Shown: positions 35,974-44,529, numbered from the stretch's first letter. The stretch: DNA of 64,000 nucleotides from Occallatibacter savannae (GCF_003131205.1 NZ_QFFY01000004.1:186001-250000), one strand, 5' to 3'. A program made the numbers and translations. Notes: a model not told the origin generated them from the sequence alone.

Positions 35974-37620
35974 ATGCGGCCGCAAGCCCAATGCGCGCTC
36001 CTGCTCACTGCGATGCTGGCCTCGGCAGGAGCAAGGTGCCAGGTGTTTCGCGTGCAGGGCGGAACATCGACGATGCTGAATGCGCAGGGCGGATCGGTTG
36101 AGTTCAAGGCGCCCAAGTATGCCGGAAGCGTCAACCTTGGCTACTTCGACGGGCATCTGCGCTACGGCGCTGAGAACCGCTATCAGTTTCAGCGCTTCAC
36201 GCTCCTCACCGGCGATGAGACGGTTCCGTACGTTCTGCCTACCGATGTCTTCGACGCGAGCCACTACTTCTCAGTGCGCGGTATCGGCCTCAGCCACAAG
36301 GATGCGGTGCTGAACTACTACGCCTTCGCAGGGACGACCTCGACGTGGCTGGGCACCGGAATCTTCAACGCGGCAACCAGCGACGATCCTGTGGGCATGC
36401 TGTTCTACGAGCGCAAAATCAGCGATCATTTCAAGTTCTTCTCGCGCAACATCCTTTCGCGCCGGCAGAGCCTCTTGCAGGGTTTGGAATACCGGCCCAA
36501 CAAGGCGGTGAGGGCGTCGGCGATCGGCGGCGTCGGTTCGAACCAGAAGTACTTTGCAGCTGCGCTGGATGCTGAGACCCAGAAGCTGATCTTCAGAACA
36601 AGCTACGTGGTGACTGGCAAGTCGTTTCAGCGTATCTCTCTGGCGACTCCGCTCAGCTCCGAGGTCGATAAAGGAAATGCGCAGCTGCTGTATAAGCCTT
36701 GGGAAGGCGTAAGCTTCACGGCCGGGCACCAGAATCTGCTGGAGCCGGTGACGCTGGGCGGCACCATGCAGCGGGCATCTGTAAATCAGCTTTCAGCCGA
36801 CTTTCGCCTCGGAAAATTCTACTTCGGAACCGGTCAGTTTTCTTCCACCAGCTCAGGGCTCGGCACGCAGGGGACAAATATGTACGCCGGCACCCGCCTC
36901 GGGCGTGTGCTCGAGGTGAATGAGAACTGGTTCAGAAGCAGGTCGGATGCGGGGCCGAGCACCACGATGCTGTCGGGAACGATCCGGGAGAATCTCTCAT
37001 CGCGGCTGAGCCTGCTGCAACTCATCTCTCGTACGGCCGGACAAACGACCGTTTCTTTTGGAGGAGACTTCACTAGCAACCGTCTGATGCTGCAGGCCGA
37101 CTATCAGAATGTCTACCTCCCCTTCCGGCCCGATCATCCCTTCGAGCAGGCGCTGGCGCTGAATGCGGCCGTGAGGGTCACCGGGCCGCTGCAGGTGACG
37201 GCGGCTTCCAATGTCGATCCGACCGGGCATGTGCGCTACACGTTTGGCCTGAGCACGTATCTGTATCGCGTAAACGGGATGATTTCCACCTCGCGGTCTG
37301 ACTCGTTTTCGATCGCGAAGTTCGTCGTTCAGGGCACCGTAAAGGACGATCACGGCGATCCGGTCGAAGGGGCGGCTCTGCGCATCGGCAAGGAGACCGT
37401 CTACAGCGACAGCACCGGCGTCTTTCTGGTGCGCATGGGCAAGCATGGGCCGTTTGCGCTGGCGGTAGTGCCGGATGAATTCACCGCCAATGGTGTATAC
37501 GAGGCGGTCTCTGCACCTGCTACGGTGAGGGCTGAGGCGGACGAGGCTGCGGCGAACGTAGAGGTCGTGATCCGCAGAGTGCCGCCTGACCGGCTGAAGA
37601 GCGTGGCTGCGAAGAAATAG
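35974..37620 (+). CDS. Outer-membrane beta-barrel with C-terminal beta domain, usher-like candidate
   Basis: This 548-residue protein has a signal peptide (residues 1-23, ending ARCQ) and then about 400 residues of alternating amphipathic strands rich in Tyr/Phe/Gly, as in outer-membrane barrels. After residue 445 a carboxypeptidase-regulatory-like beta domain follows (FVVQGTVKDDHGDPVEGAAL ... YSDSTGVFLVRM), resembling the C-terminal domains of fimbrial ushers (G-x-V-x-D-x-x-G-x-P). Classical ushers have about 800 residues, so this would be a short or pseudo-usher. It lies nine nt after the chaperone gene. Alternatives are a general porin or an anchor for the fibres. Confidence 0.6.
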   Translation: MRPQAQCALLLTAMLASAGARCQVFRVQGGTSTMLNAQGGSVEFKAPKYAGSVNLGYFDGHLRYGAENRYQFQRFTLLTGDETVPYVLPTDVFDASHYFSVRGIGLSHKDAVLNYYAFAGTTSTWLGTGIFNAATSDDPVGMLFYERKISDHFKFFSRNILSRRQSLLQGLEYRPNKAVRASAIGGVGSNQKYFAAALDAETQKLIFRTSYVVTGKSFQRISLATPLSSEVDKGNAQLLYKPWEGVSFTAGHQNLLEPVTLGGTMQRASVNQLSADFRLGKFYFGTGQFSSTSSGLGTQGTNMYAGTRLGRVLEVNENWFRSRSDAGPSTTMLSGTIRENLSSRLSLLQLISRTAGQTTVSFGGDFTSNRLMLQADYQNVYLPFRPDHPFEQALALNAAVRVTGPLQVTAASNVDPTGHVRYTFGLSTYLYRVNGMISTSRSDSFSIAKFVVQGTVKDDHGDPVEGAALRIGKETVYSDSTGVFLVRMGKHGPFALAVVPDEFTANGVYEAVSAPATVRAEADEAAANVEVVIRRVPPDRLKSVAAKK

Positions 37621-37678
37621 CTCCGGCCGCGTTATCTTGATGAGGACGGCGGAAAGAGCCTTACGGGCTTCCCCCAAA

Positions 37679-38014
37679 ATGAATTCTGGGTCTGGTCAGC
37701 AAATGCAATTCACCAAACGATTGCGCGAGGGCGTGCGCAGGGGCGAGATTACGTGCACGGTGCGGATATGGACGCGACTGCAGGTGCGCGTCGGCGGCCG
37801 CTACAAGATGGAAGACGGCGAAATCGAGGTGGATTCAATTGAGCCCATCGGGTTCCCGGATATCACGCCGCAACTTGCCCGGGCCTCTGGCTTCGCGGGC
37901 GTGCTCGATCTGCTAAAGGTGGCGAAACACGGCAAGGGCGAAAAGATCTACCTGATCCGCTTTCACTACGTCCCGCCACGCAAGAAGGCATCGGCCCCGC
38001 GCAAGGTGAGTTGA
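37679..38014 (+). CDS. ASCH-domain-like small protein
   Basis: This small basic cytoplasmic protein (111 residues from 37679, or 103 from 37703) resembles the ASCH fold, a PUA-like RNA-binding barrel: FTKRLREGVRRGEITCTVRIW, VRVGGRYKMEDGEIEVDSI and IYLIRFHYV would be its strands. The start is uncertain: 37637, 37679 and 37703 are all in frame and none has a good ribosome site; the homology-like part begins at 37703. ASCH proteins are thought to act on RNA or nucleotides, and no specific role can be given. Confidence 0.6.
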   Translation: MNSGSGQQMQFTKRLREGVRRGEITCTVRIWTRLQVRVGGRYKMEDGEIEVDSIEPIGFPDITPQLARASGFAGVLDLLKVAKHGKGEKIYLIRFHYVPPRKKASAPRKVS

Positions 38015-38146
38015 AGCCCAAATCTGCATCTCAATGAACATGGGGCTTCGTTTGTCTGGACAGTGCCGGCGGTGTGCCCGGTTGCCGGACCTCGGCTGAG
38101 TGCTGGATTATGGATACTTCTGCAAGGAGAACGACTTAACTCGAAG

Positions 38147-39583
38147 ATGGCTCATCCTCAAATCAAGTTTGGAACCGACGGCTGGCGCGGCGTTATTGCC
38201 GATGATTTCACGTTCGCAAATGTAAAGACCGCCGCGGGTGCGATCGCCGCGTACATCCACGCGCAGGAAGATCCCGCGAAGGGGATCTGCATCGGCTACG
38301 ACACGAGATTCGGCTCCAGGGCCTTCGCGCGTACGTGCGCCGAGGTCGTGGCCGCTACCGGAATCAAGGTTGCCCTGGCGAACGACATTACGCCGACGCC
38401 GGCGCTGAGCTACGGCGTGCGCGAACGCAATGCGGCAGGCGGCATCATGATCACGTCCTCGCACAATCCGGCGCAGTGGAACGGCGTCAAGTACAAGGCG
38501 TGGTACGGCGGGTCAGGCAAGCCTTCCATCATCGCTGCAATCGAGACGTATCTCGACAAGCCGGCTCCGCAGGCGAAGCAGGCGGCTGCGATTGAAGAGG
38601 TTGATTTCCTTCCGCCGTATCTCAAGGCGATTGAGAGCTTCGCGGATCTGGATCTGATCTCGAAGTCGGGGATGAAGTTCGCGATCGATTCGATGTACGG
38701 GGCGGGACGCACGATCCTCTCGGAAATCTTCACGCGCATCGGCGTAGATCATGTGCAGATTCGCGGAAACCCGGATCCGCTGTTTCCGGGAATCAATCCG
38801 GAGCCGATCGAGCCGCATATCCGTATGCTGGGCGAGACCTGCGTGAAAGAAAAGTGCGACGCCGGCCTCTGCACGGATGGCGATGCGGACCGCATCGGCG
38901 CGACGGACGAGCATGGGAATTTTGTCGATCCGCACAAGATCTTCTCGGTGCTGCTGAGCTGGGTTCTGCGGCGCAAGGGATGGCCCGGCGCGGTGACGCG
39001 AGCCTTCAACACAACCAAGATGCTCGACCGCATCGCGCAAAAGCATGGGCGGGAGCTGATCGAGCACGGCATCGGTTTCAAGTTTGTGTGTGACTACATG
39101 CTGGAGCGCGAAATCGTGATGGGCGGCGAGGAGTCCGGCGGCATCGGGTTCCAGCGGCATTTACCGGAGCGCGATGGCTTGCTCAACGCGCTGCTGCTTG
39201 CAAACGTGATGGCCGAGGAGAAGAAGACGCTGGGAGAACTGGTGGCCGATCTGCAGAGCGAGTACGGCGAACACCAGTACGGCCGCATCGATCTGCATAT
39301 TCCCGACGAGCTAAAGAACGCGGCGATCGCGCGCGCGAAAGCTCTGAAGACCGGCGACACGGCAATCGGCGGAATGGCAGTGCTGCGGCAGGAGACACTC
39401 GACGGCGTTAAGTTCTACCTCGTAAATCCCGAGGCCAAATCGAAGCCGAATGCGGCAGAGACGTGGATTCTGTTTCGCGCGAGCGGGACCGAGCCGCTGC
39501 TGCGGATCTACACGGAGTCGACGTCGAAGGAAGCGGTTGCAAAGCTGCTGGAGAGCGGCAAGAAGTTCGCAATGGGGCAGTGA
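38147..39583 (+). CDS. Phosphoglucomutase/phosphomannomutase
   Basis: This 478-residue cytoplasmic enzyme moves phosphate between C1 and C6 of hexose phosphate. All four family motifs are present: the catalytic Ser loop ITSSHNPAQWNG, the magnesium loop DGDADRIG, the sugar-binding loop GGEESGG and the phosphate-binding loop FRASGTEPLLRIY. The start KFGTDGWRG is typical. The motif pattern fits the Pgm/ManB group; glucose versus mannose phosphate preference cannot be read. ATG at 38147 is chosen by homology; AAGGAG lies 17 nt upstream, which is farther than usual. It stands alone. Confidence 0.92.
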   Translation: MAHPQIKFGTDGWRGVIADDFTFANVKTAAGAIAAYIHAQEDPAKGICIGYDTRFGSRAFARTCAEVVAATGIKVALANDITPTPALSYGVRERNAAGGIMITSSHNPAQWNGVKYKAWYGGSGKPSIIAAIETYLDKPAPQAKQAAAIEEVDFLPPYLKAIESFADLDLISKSGMKFAIDSMYGAGRTILSEIFTRIGVDHVQIRGNPDPLFPGINPEPIEPHIRMLGETCVKEKCDAGLCTDGDADRIGATDEHGNFVDPHKIFSVLLSWVLRRKGWPGAVTRAFNTTKMLDRIAQKHGRELIEHGIGFKFVCDYMLEREIVMGGEESGGIGFQRHLPERDGLLNALLLANVMAEEKKTLGELVADLQSEYGEHQYGRIDLHIPDELKNAAIARAKALKTGDTAIGGMAVLRQETLDGVKFYLVNPEAKSKPNAAETWILFRASGTEPLLRIYTESTSKEAVAKLLESGKKFAMGQ

Positions 39584-39599
39584 AGAGTAGGAGTCACAA

Positions 39600-39627
39600 G
39601 CTTTCAGCTCTCAGCCTTCCGCTTTCA
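39600..39627. repeat. Four-unit heptamer repeat after the phosphoglucomutase gene
   Basis: Four consecutive 7-nt units begin with GC: GCTTTCA, GCTCTCA, GCCTTCC, then GCTTTCA again. The repeat starts 17 nt after a stop codon. Its period matches the different heptamers at 39967-39987 and 362-375. Confidence 0.55.
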
Positions 39628-39672
39628 GCAAGGGCTTGAGAGCCCGGTGCGGCTTAGCGATCGAGGGGTGAC

Positions 39673-39960
39673 GTGTTCATACACATCTTTGGGTTTCGAT
39701 GGAAGGCGAACGCGACGGACGCGGACAAGGCACGCGCAACGCGGGAGATTCGCGCGTTTCAGGGGACGATTCCCGGGTTGATCGATGTGGCGGTTGGCGA
39801 GAATTTATCGCCGCGCGGACAGGGGTACACGTTTGCAGGGCTGATGCGGTTTACAGATCGCGCAGCGTGCGATGTGTATGCGACGCATCCGATGCACATG
39901 GCACTGCTGGAGTGGCTGGTCCCGCTGATCGATCCCGTGGAACTGGACTTCGAGGCCTGA
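39673..39960 (+). CDS. Dabb-family (stress-responsive alpha/beta barrel) protein
   Basis: This 95-residue protein fits the dimeric alpha/beta-barrel (Dabb) family: a first strand with His (MFIHIFGFRWK), a helix with DKARATREIRAFQGTIPGL, a strand (AVGENLSP), then GYTFAGLMRFTDRAACDVYATHPMHMALLEWLVPLIDPV, whose H-P-x-H is a family mark. The GTG start at 39673 follows GAGGGGTGAC. The role of such proteins varies, from stress response to polyketide cyclisation, so no reaction is assigned. Confidence 0.8.
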   Translation: MFIHIFGFRWKANATDADKARATREIRAFQGTIPGLIDVAVGENLSPRGQGYTFAGLMRFTDRAACDVYATHPMHMALLEWLVPLIDPVELDFEA

Positions 39961-39966
39961 AGAACT

Positions 39967-39987
39967 GTTCTCAGTTCGTAGTTCACA
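39967..39987. repeat. Three-unit heptamer repeat between convergent genes
   Basis: Three consecutive 7-nt units, GTTCTCA, GTTCGTA and GTTCACA, lie between the stops of the Dabb gene and the TonB-C gene. Two of these heptamers also occur together at 362-375. No stable hairpin is formed. Confidence 0.55.
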
Positions 39988-39993
39988 GATCGG

Positions 39994-41271
39994 CTATTGC
40001 GGCGTCGTGGGCTGCGCCGGTTGCGTTGCTGCGTCCGTCTGCTGCGCGGCTTGCGGCTGCTGGCTTCTCGCTTCGAGGACCTTTGCCGTATACGGGCCGG
40101 GTAGAGAAGCGGGCTTCTCGTTAATTACCTGCGTAGCCGCTTGCGACGTACGCTTCGAGTAGATGCGGAAAGAGACAATAAGGTCGAGCGAAACCGGGAC
40201 GGGTTTGCCTTCCTTCAGAGCGGGCTGGAATGTGGCGCTGCGAATCACCTTCTCAGCATTTTCATCAAGACCGAACCCGATGGGCCGGCCGGCAATGACC
40301 TGCTGAACTTTGCCGTCTGTGCCGATCACTGCATGATAGAGGGCCATTCCGGCGATGCCGCTCGACTGCGCAAATTCATTGGAAGGCGGATCGATGGCCG
40401 TGTTGAGCTTTGCTTTCTGATCGACTGCGCTTTGGCGGAAGATGCCCGGATCGGCCGCCTTGAAGTCCGCCTTCGCTGCGGCGGCCTGGTAGTAGAGACG
40501 CCAGAAGTCGGGCATCGCGGCGATCATGCGATCGTCGATGCCGATGGAGAAGACCTTGTCCAGCGCAGTCAGCAGCAGCTGCGAAGCGTGAGCGGGCGAG
40601 GTCGTCTTCGTGTGTTCCTTCTCGCCTTTGTCTGAAGGGTCAGCAACGGGCGCCTTCGAGAGCGACTCGTCCGACGACGCGTTTCCTGTCCCATCGGCAT
40701 CTTCGCCCTTGTGCTTGTGTTTCTTTTCCTTCTTCGGCTTCTCCACCTGCTCGCGATCAAAGGAGATGCGGACTGTCTTCTTCTTCGGTGTGATCTTCAC
40801 GCGGTCTGTGGCCTTGGTTGGATCTTCGAAAGGCGCCGCCCCAAGGAAGTGCAGGCCGTAGCGATCGCCCTGCAGTTCGAGCTTGTGCTTGGAGAGCTTG
40901 ACCTTATTGATCTGAACCTGGCTCAGAGTGAAGGAACCCTGCGCGGACTTGCTGGTGATCTTGCCCTGCTCGTCGAACTCGAGATTATTGTCCTGGTATC
41001 CGTCGCGCACATAGAGCGTCTTGCCCACGAGAAGCTGCTTGAGCTGATCCTCTTTGAATTCCCCGGCGGTGGTCTGGAGCGAGAACGCTCCCGCGGTGAG
41101 CACAGGATTCGTTTCTGGAGCAGAGCGCGTGTAAGGAGCAACGCCTGAGTTTGCGTCAGCGCTCGCGGCGGGCGAAGAGGCAGCGGGAGCTTGAGCGAAT
41201 GCCGTGATGTTCAGAGAGGCGATGGCGAGGCACGCATGAAGCACGCGGGGTGTCGGGATGAACTTGCGCAT
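39994..41271 (-). CDS. Secreted TonB C-terminal domain protein
   Basis: This 425-residue protein has a signal peptide (residues 1-27, ending ITAFAQ). The central part contains a Lys/Glu/His-rich hydrophilic segment (around KKEKKHKHKGED) and a strand-rich N-terminal region. Residues about 285-385 are a TonB C-terminal-like domain (GIAGMALYHAVIGTDGKVQQV ... SATFQPALKEGKPVPVSLDLIVSF). A Pro/Gln/Ala/Thr tail ends it. Like the gene at 1600 it lacks a TonB membrane anchor, so it is probably a periplasmic protein of unknown role. AAAGGT precedes the ATG at 41271. Confidence 0.75.
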   Translation of the reverse strand: MRKFIPTPRVLHACLAIASLNITAFAQAPAASSPAASADANSGVAPYTRSAPETNPVLTAGAFSLQTTAGEFKEDQLKQLLVGKTLYVRDGYQDNNLEFDEQGKITSKSAQGSFTLSQVQINKVKLSKHKLELQGDRYGLHFLGAAPFEDPTKATDRVKITPKKKTVRISFDREQVEKPKKEKKHKHKGEDADGTGNASSDESLSKAPVADPSDKGEKEHTKTTSPAHASQLLLTALDKVFSIGIDDRMIAAMPDFWRLYYQAAAAKADFKAADPGIFRQSAVDQKAKLNTAIDPPSNEFAQSSGIAGMALYHAVIGTDGKVQQVIAGRPIGFGLDENAEKVIRSATFQPALKEGKPVPVSLDLIVSFRIYSKRTSQAATQVINEKPASLPGPYTAKVLEARSQQPQAAQQTDAATQPAQPTTPQ

Positions 41272-41370
41272 CCGGGTACCTTTCCTGATGGATCGAGGGC
41301 CTGAATAAATTGTATGAATCCGCCCGCATTTTGATATCACCCGTAAGTTGTTGTTGCATGAAATGTAACG

Positions 41371-42132
41371 TTACGAGTTTCTCCGGTCCTCAAGCTGGCG
41401 GAGAATCCGGCGAAATAGGCCGAGGGCGCGGCGCTGATCGGCGGGATTGAGGTTCAGCCTGCGGAGCATGAGGCGGAGGTCGTGCTCATTGGCTGCGCGC
41501 ATGTTTCCCGGGGAGTAATTCGAGGCGAGCATGACCTGCTGGATGAGTCCGGTGAGCACGTCGAGGTTGCCGGAGGTGGCACGCGACGCAGCCGCAGGGC
41601 TGGGGGTATAAGGGTTTTCGGTTGCGTCGCCGGACCGGATGGCGATCTCGTAAAGGCAGACGGCCGCGGCCTGGCCGAGGTTCATGGACGGCTGACCCGC
41701 ATCGGTGGGGATCTCGACGAGGTGATGGCACCAGGAGAGGTCTTCGCGGGTGAGGCCGTGTTTCTCTGGGCCGAAGATGATGGAGATCCTGCTGGAAGGC
41801 TGGTCGAGTTCGCGGGTAACAAGCTGAGCGATCTCATCGAGGCACACGACCGGCTGCTCGGGCTTGCGGTGAGTCAGTGTGCCGGTGCCGAGGACCAGAG
41901 TGCAGTCGCGAACGGCTTCGGCAAGAGTGCTGGTTTCGCGAGCCTTTGCGAGAAGTTCCGGCGCGCCGACGGCGGAGCGCGCTTCGCGCCAGTGCGGCTC
42001 GTATGCCGAAACCACTGCAAGATCCACGAAGCCGAAGTTGGCCATTGCGCGGGCGACAGCGCCGATGTTCAGGGGATTCCGCGGCGAGACGAGGACAATG
42101 GAGATGCGGTCGCGTTGGGCCTGAGTGAGCAA
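41371..42132 (-). CDS. TrmJ-like RNA 2'-O-methyltransferase (SpoU family)
   Basis: This 253-residue SAM-dependent enzyme has the SpoU/TrmH knot: an N-terminal strand with VLVSPRNPLNIGAVARAMANFG (the Asn/Arg region that binds RNA), then IIFGPEKHGLTREDL and IPTDAGQPSMNLGQAAAVCLYE, the trefoil-knot motifs. The order and the PSMNLGQA motif match TrmJ, which methylates ribose at tRNA position 32. A C-terminal helical extension (about residues 180-253) fits a TrmJ-type dimerisation region. It is divergent from serB. Confidence 0.85.
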   Translation of the reverse strand: MLTQAQRDRISIVLVSPRNPLNIGAVARAMANFGFVDLAVVSAYEPHWREARSAVGAPELLAKARETSTLAEAVRDCTLVLGTGTLTHRKPEQPVVCLDEIAQLVTRELDQPSSRISIIFGPEKHGLTREDLSWCHHLVEIPTDAGQPSMNLGQAAAVCLYEIAIRSGDATENPYTPSPAAASRATSGNLDVLTGLIQQVMLASNYSPGNMRAANEHDLRLMLRRLNLNPADQRRALGLFRRILRQLEDRRNS

Positions 42133-42207
42133 GGGATGATTGTAGAACCTGCGCGGGACAAGATCGGCACCGGATGAAAGTGTCGTTACGATGATGCTTG
42201 TTCCTCT

Positions 42208-42242
42208 CCCACCCTAAACGCAAAAACCGCGTTTAGGATGGG
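42208..42242. repeat. REP-like palindrome, copy 1 (between trmJ-like and serB genes)
   Basis: CCCACCCTAAACGC (42208-42221) pairs with GCGTTTAGGATGGG (42229-42242) over 14 positions with one C-A mismatch and a 7-nt loop. It lies in the divergent trmJ-like/serB region, so it is not a terminator. A relative is at 49516-49553: both have arms that begin CCCAC, then a CT-type step, then AAAC or GAAC, then a CG-rich end. Confidence 0.55.
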
Positions 42243-42291
42243 GCACCCGGAGGCCCGGCAGGATTGGCCGCTCTTTTATAGTCGAGAGAGC

Positions 42292-43521
42292 ATGTCCTCT
42301 GCAGACCCAGGCAAGACCGTCCTCCTTCATTTTTCCGGGCATGACCGGCCGGGGCTCACGTGCGAGCTGACAGGCGCGCTTGCGCGGCATCCGATTGTCG
42401 TCCTGGACGTGGGCCAGGCGGTGGTGCATGAGGCGCTGTCGCTGGGGATTCTGATCCGGGTGCCGGAGCAGGGCAGTTTCGCGCCTCTGAAAGCGGAGCT
42501 GACCGAGCGTGCGCACGCACTTGATCTGCAGGTGCGGTTCTCGCCGGTTCGGGCAGATGCGATCCAGCACTGGATGCGCGGGCTGCATCACCAGCACTTC
42601 ATCGTCACGATACTTGCAAGATCGATCGGCGCGGCGGAGCTGGCGCGCGTGACCAGGATCGTCTCCGCGCACCAGATGAATGTGGATCGCATCGATCGGC
42701 TGTCCGGAGAGCTCGCGCCCGCGGATCCGTCTGCGAACGCATGTGTCGAGCTGGCGGTGAGCGGCGATGGATCGCGCGAGGCAGGGATGCGCGCGGATTT
42801 CCTGGCGGCTGCGCAGGAGCTTTCCATCGACATTGCGTTTCAGCGGGAGAGCATCTTCCGGCGCAATCGGCGTCTCTTCGCCTTCGATATGGACTCAACC
42901 CTGATCCAGGGCGAGGTCATCGACGAGTTGGCCAAGATGGCCGGCGTGGGCGAGCAAGTTGCGAAGATCACGGAAGCGGCGATGCGTGGCGAGCTGAAAT
43001 TTGACGAGAGCTTTACCAGAAGGGTAGCGCTGCTGAAGGGACTGCCGGCTGAGAAAGTGTACGCGCTGGTGGATGCGATTCCGATGGCAGAGGGCGCCGA
43101 GCGGCTGATCCGCACGCTCCGCATGCTGGGGTACAAGACTGCGATTCTCTCCGGCGGATTTACATTCTTCGCGCATCATCTGCAGACACGCCTCGGCATC
43201 GACTACGTCTACGCGAATGAGCTTGAAATCGCCGACGGCGTGGTGACGGGGCGCGTACTGCCTCCGATCGTGAATGGCGAGCGCAAGGCTGCGCTACTCG
43301 GCGAGATTGCGGATCGCGAAGACATCTCACTCGAGCAGGTGGTCGCAGTCGGGGATGGCGCGAACGATATCCCGATGTTGAAAGTTGCGGGCATGGGGAT
43401 CGCGTATCGAGCGAAGCCACTGGTGCGGCAGAGCGCTCCACAGGCGATCTCGGCACTGGGGCTGGACGGGCTGCTCTACCTGATCGGCGTGCGAGATCGG
43501 GATCTGCACGAGGTGCGGTGA
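42292..43521 (+). CDS. serB: Phosphoserine phosphatase
   Basis: This 409-residue enzyme removes phosphate from O-phosphoserine, the last step of serine synthesis. The N-terminal 190 residues hold two ACT-like regulatory domains (VLLHFSGHDRPGLTCELTGAL; FIVTILARSIGAAELARVTRIV). The HAD phosphatase domain follows with motif I FDMDSTLIQGEV (nucleophile Asp199 and Asp201), ILSGGF and GDGANDIPML. ATG at 42292 has GAGAGAG ahead. It lies next to a REP-like palindrome upstream and convergent with the creatininase-family gene. Confidence 0.92.
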   Translation: MSSADPGKTVLLHFSGHDRPGLTCELTGALARHPIVVLDVGQAVVHEALSLGILIRVPEQGSFAPLKAELTERAHALDLQVRFSPVRADAIQHWMRGLHHQHFIVTILARSIGAAELARVTRIVSAHQMNVDRIDRLSGELAPADPSANACVELAVSGDGSREAGMRADFLAAAQELSIDIAFQRESIFRRNRRLFAFDMDSTLIQGEVIDELAKMAGVGEQVAKITEAAMRGELKFDESFTRRVALLKGLPAEKVYALVDAIPMAEGAERLIRTLRMLGYKTAILSGGFTFFAHHLQTRLGIDYVYANELEIADGVVTGRVLPPIVNGERKAALLGEIADREDISLEQVVAVGDGANDIPMLKVAGMGIAYRAKPLVRQSAPQAISALGLDGLLYLIGVRDRDLHEVR

Positions 43522-43548
43522 AAGCGCGGATGCGGCCTCACGTGACTC

Positions 43549-44529
43549 TCATTCGATCTGATGTTTGCTGAGCCATTCGACTTGTTTCTGCGCGAGCTCT
43601 CGATCGTGCGCGCGTTCGGTCTTGTCGCCGATTGCATCGCGCGGATCGAGCTGATCGTAGAAGCGCGGCAGAGTCGCGGGGTCGAGACCACCGATGATCT
43701 GCTGCGACACTTGAGCCATCTTCGCAGCGCATGAAGTCATGACGGCCTTGCCTAGTGCTGCGGAAGCCTGGCGTGGAGAACCGTAGTAGCCGGGCCAGTC
43801 GGGCTTAGCCGCGAGAGAATACAAATCCTCGAAGGTACTCGCGGTCAGAGGCATTGCGGACTTGTATCCCGCGTCGATGAGTTCCGGATGGAGGAAGAGG
43901 ATCTGGCTGTGCTCGCCCGCGCCTGCATGCACCGTGAATCCGTCTTCCTCGGCGGCCTTCTTGTCGAGGACCTTTGCGACAGTGTCGTAGCACTCGTTCA
44001 CAGTCGTCAGACCGAAGAGGTGCACCATCGTTCCGCCGTAGGTGTCGTGGAAGAAGGCGGAGACCTGCGTGAGCGCCCGGTTGTGCGCGGGATCGCCATG
44101 GTCGTGAACGACGAAGATCCAGCGAAAACCCTGCTCGCCCAGGGAACTGGCCAGATCCATATAGATGGCGCGGAACGTAGCGAGCCGGACCGTCACCGAC
44201 CCGGGGAAGTTCCATTTAGCACCCATGCAGTTGGCTCCGCAGAAGCCAAGAGGAATCTCCGGAAAGACAACGATGGTCCACCCTGGTGTTCGTGCGAGCG
44301 ACGTGGCGAGCTGTTCGGTGTAGTAGCGATCGGCATAGCCATCGGTGTAGACGGGCAGATAAGGACCGTGCTCTTCGAGGATGCCGCCGGGGATAAGAAC
44401 GACGGTCCTGGCGCGATCAAGTTTCGCGATCTGCGTACTCGTCAAGTCGGTGAAACGGAGTATTTGGGCTGTGCCGACGGACGAAAGAAAAACGATGCAG
44501 AGAACAATCCGGAGAGCGAATACTTTCAT
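43549..44529 (-). CDS. Creatininase-family amidohydrolase, exported
   Basis: This 326-residue protein has a signal peptide (residues 1-21, ending GTAQ), unusual for this mostly cytoplasmic family. The metal-site motifs are kept: GGILEEHGPYLPVYTD (Glu53, His54 and Asp63 in the family's E-x-H-G-x-H-L-P-x-x-x-D position), VVHDHGDPAHN (His142, His144) and HAGAGEHSQ (Glu206). Creatininases cut cyclic amides such as creatinine; related enzymes act in cofactor or sterically similar amide hydrolysis, so the substrate is unknown. ATG at 44529 is used; the frame upstream to 44577 lacks signal-like sequence. It is divergent from mtnB. Confidence 0.82.
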   Translation of the reverse strand: MKVFALRIVLCIVFLSSVGTAQILRFTDLTSTQIAKLDRARTVVLIPGGILEEHGPYLPVYTDGYADRYYTEQLATSLARTPGWTIVVFPEIPLGFCGANCMGAKWNFPGSVTVRLATFRAIYMDLASSLGEQGFRWIFVVHDHGDPAHNRALTQVSAFFHDTYGGTMVHLFGLTTVNECYDTVAKVLDKKAAEEDGFTVHAGAGEHSQILFLHPELIDAGYKSAMPLTASTFEDLYSLAAKPDWPGYYGSPRQASAALGKAVMTSCAAKMAQVSQQIIGGLDPATLPRFYDQLDPRDAIGDKTERAHDRELAQKQVEWLSKHQIE

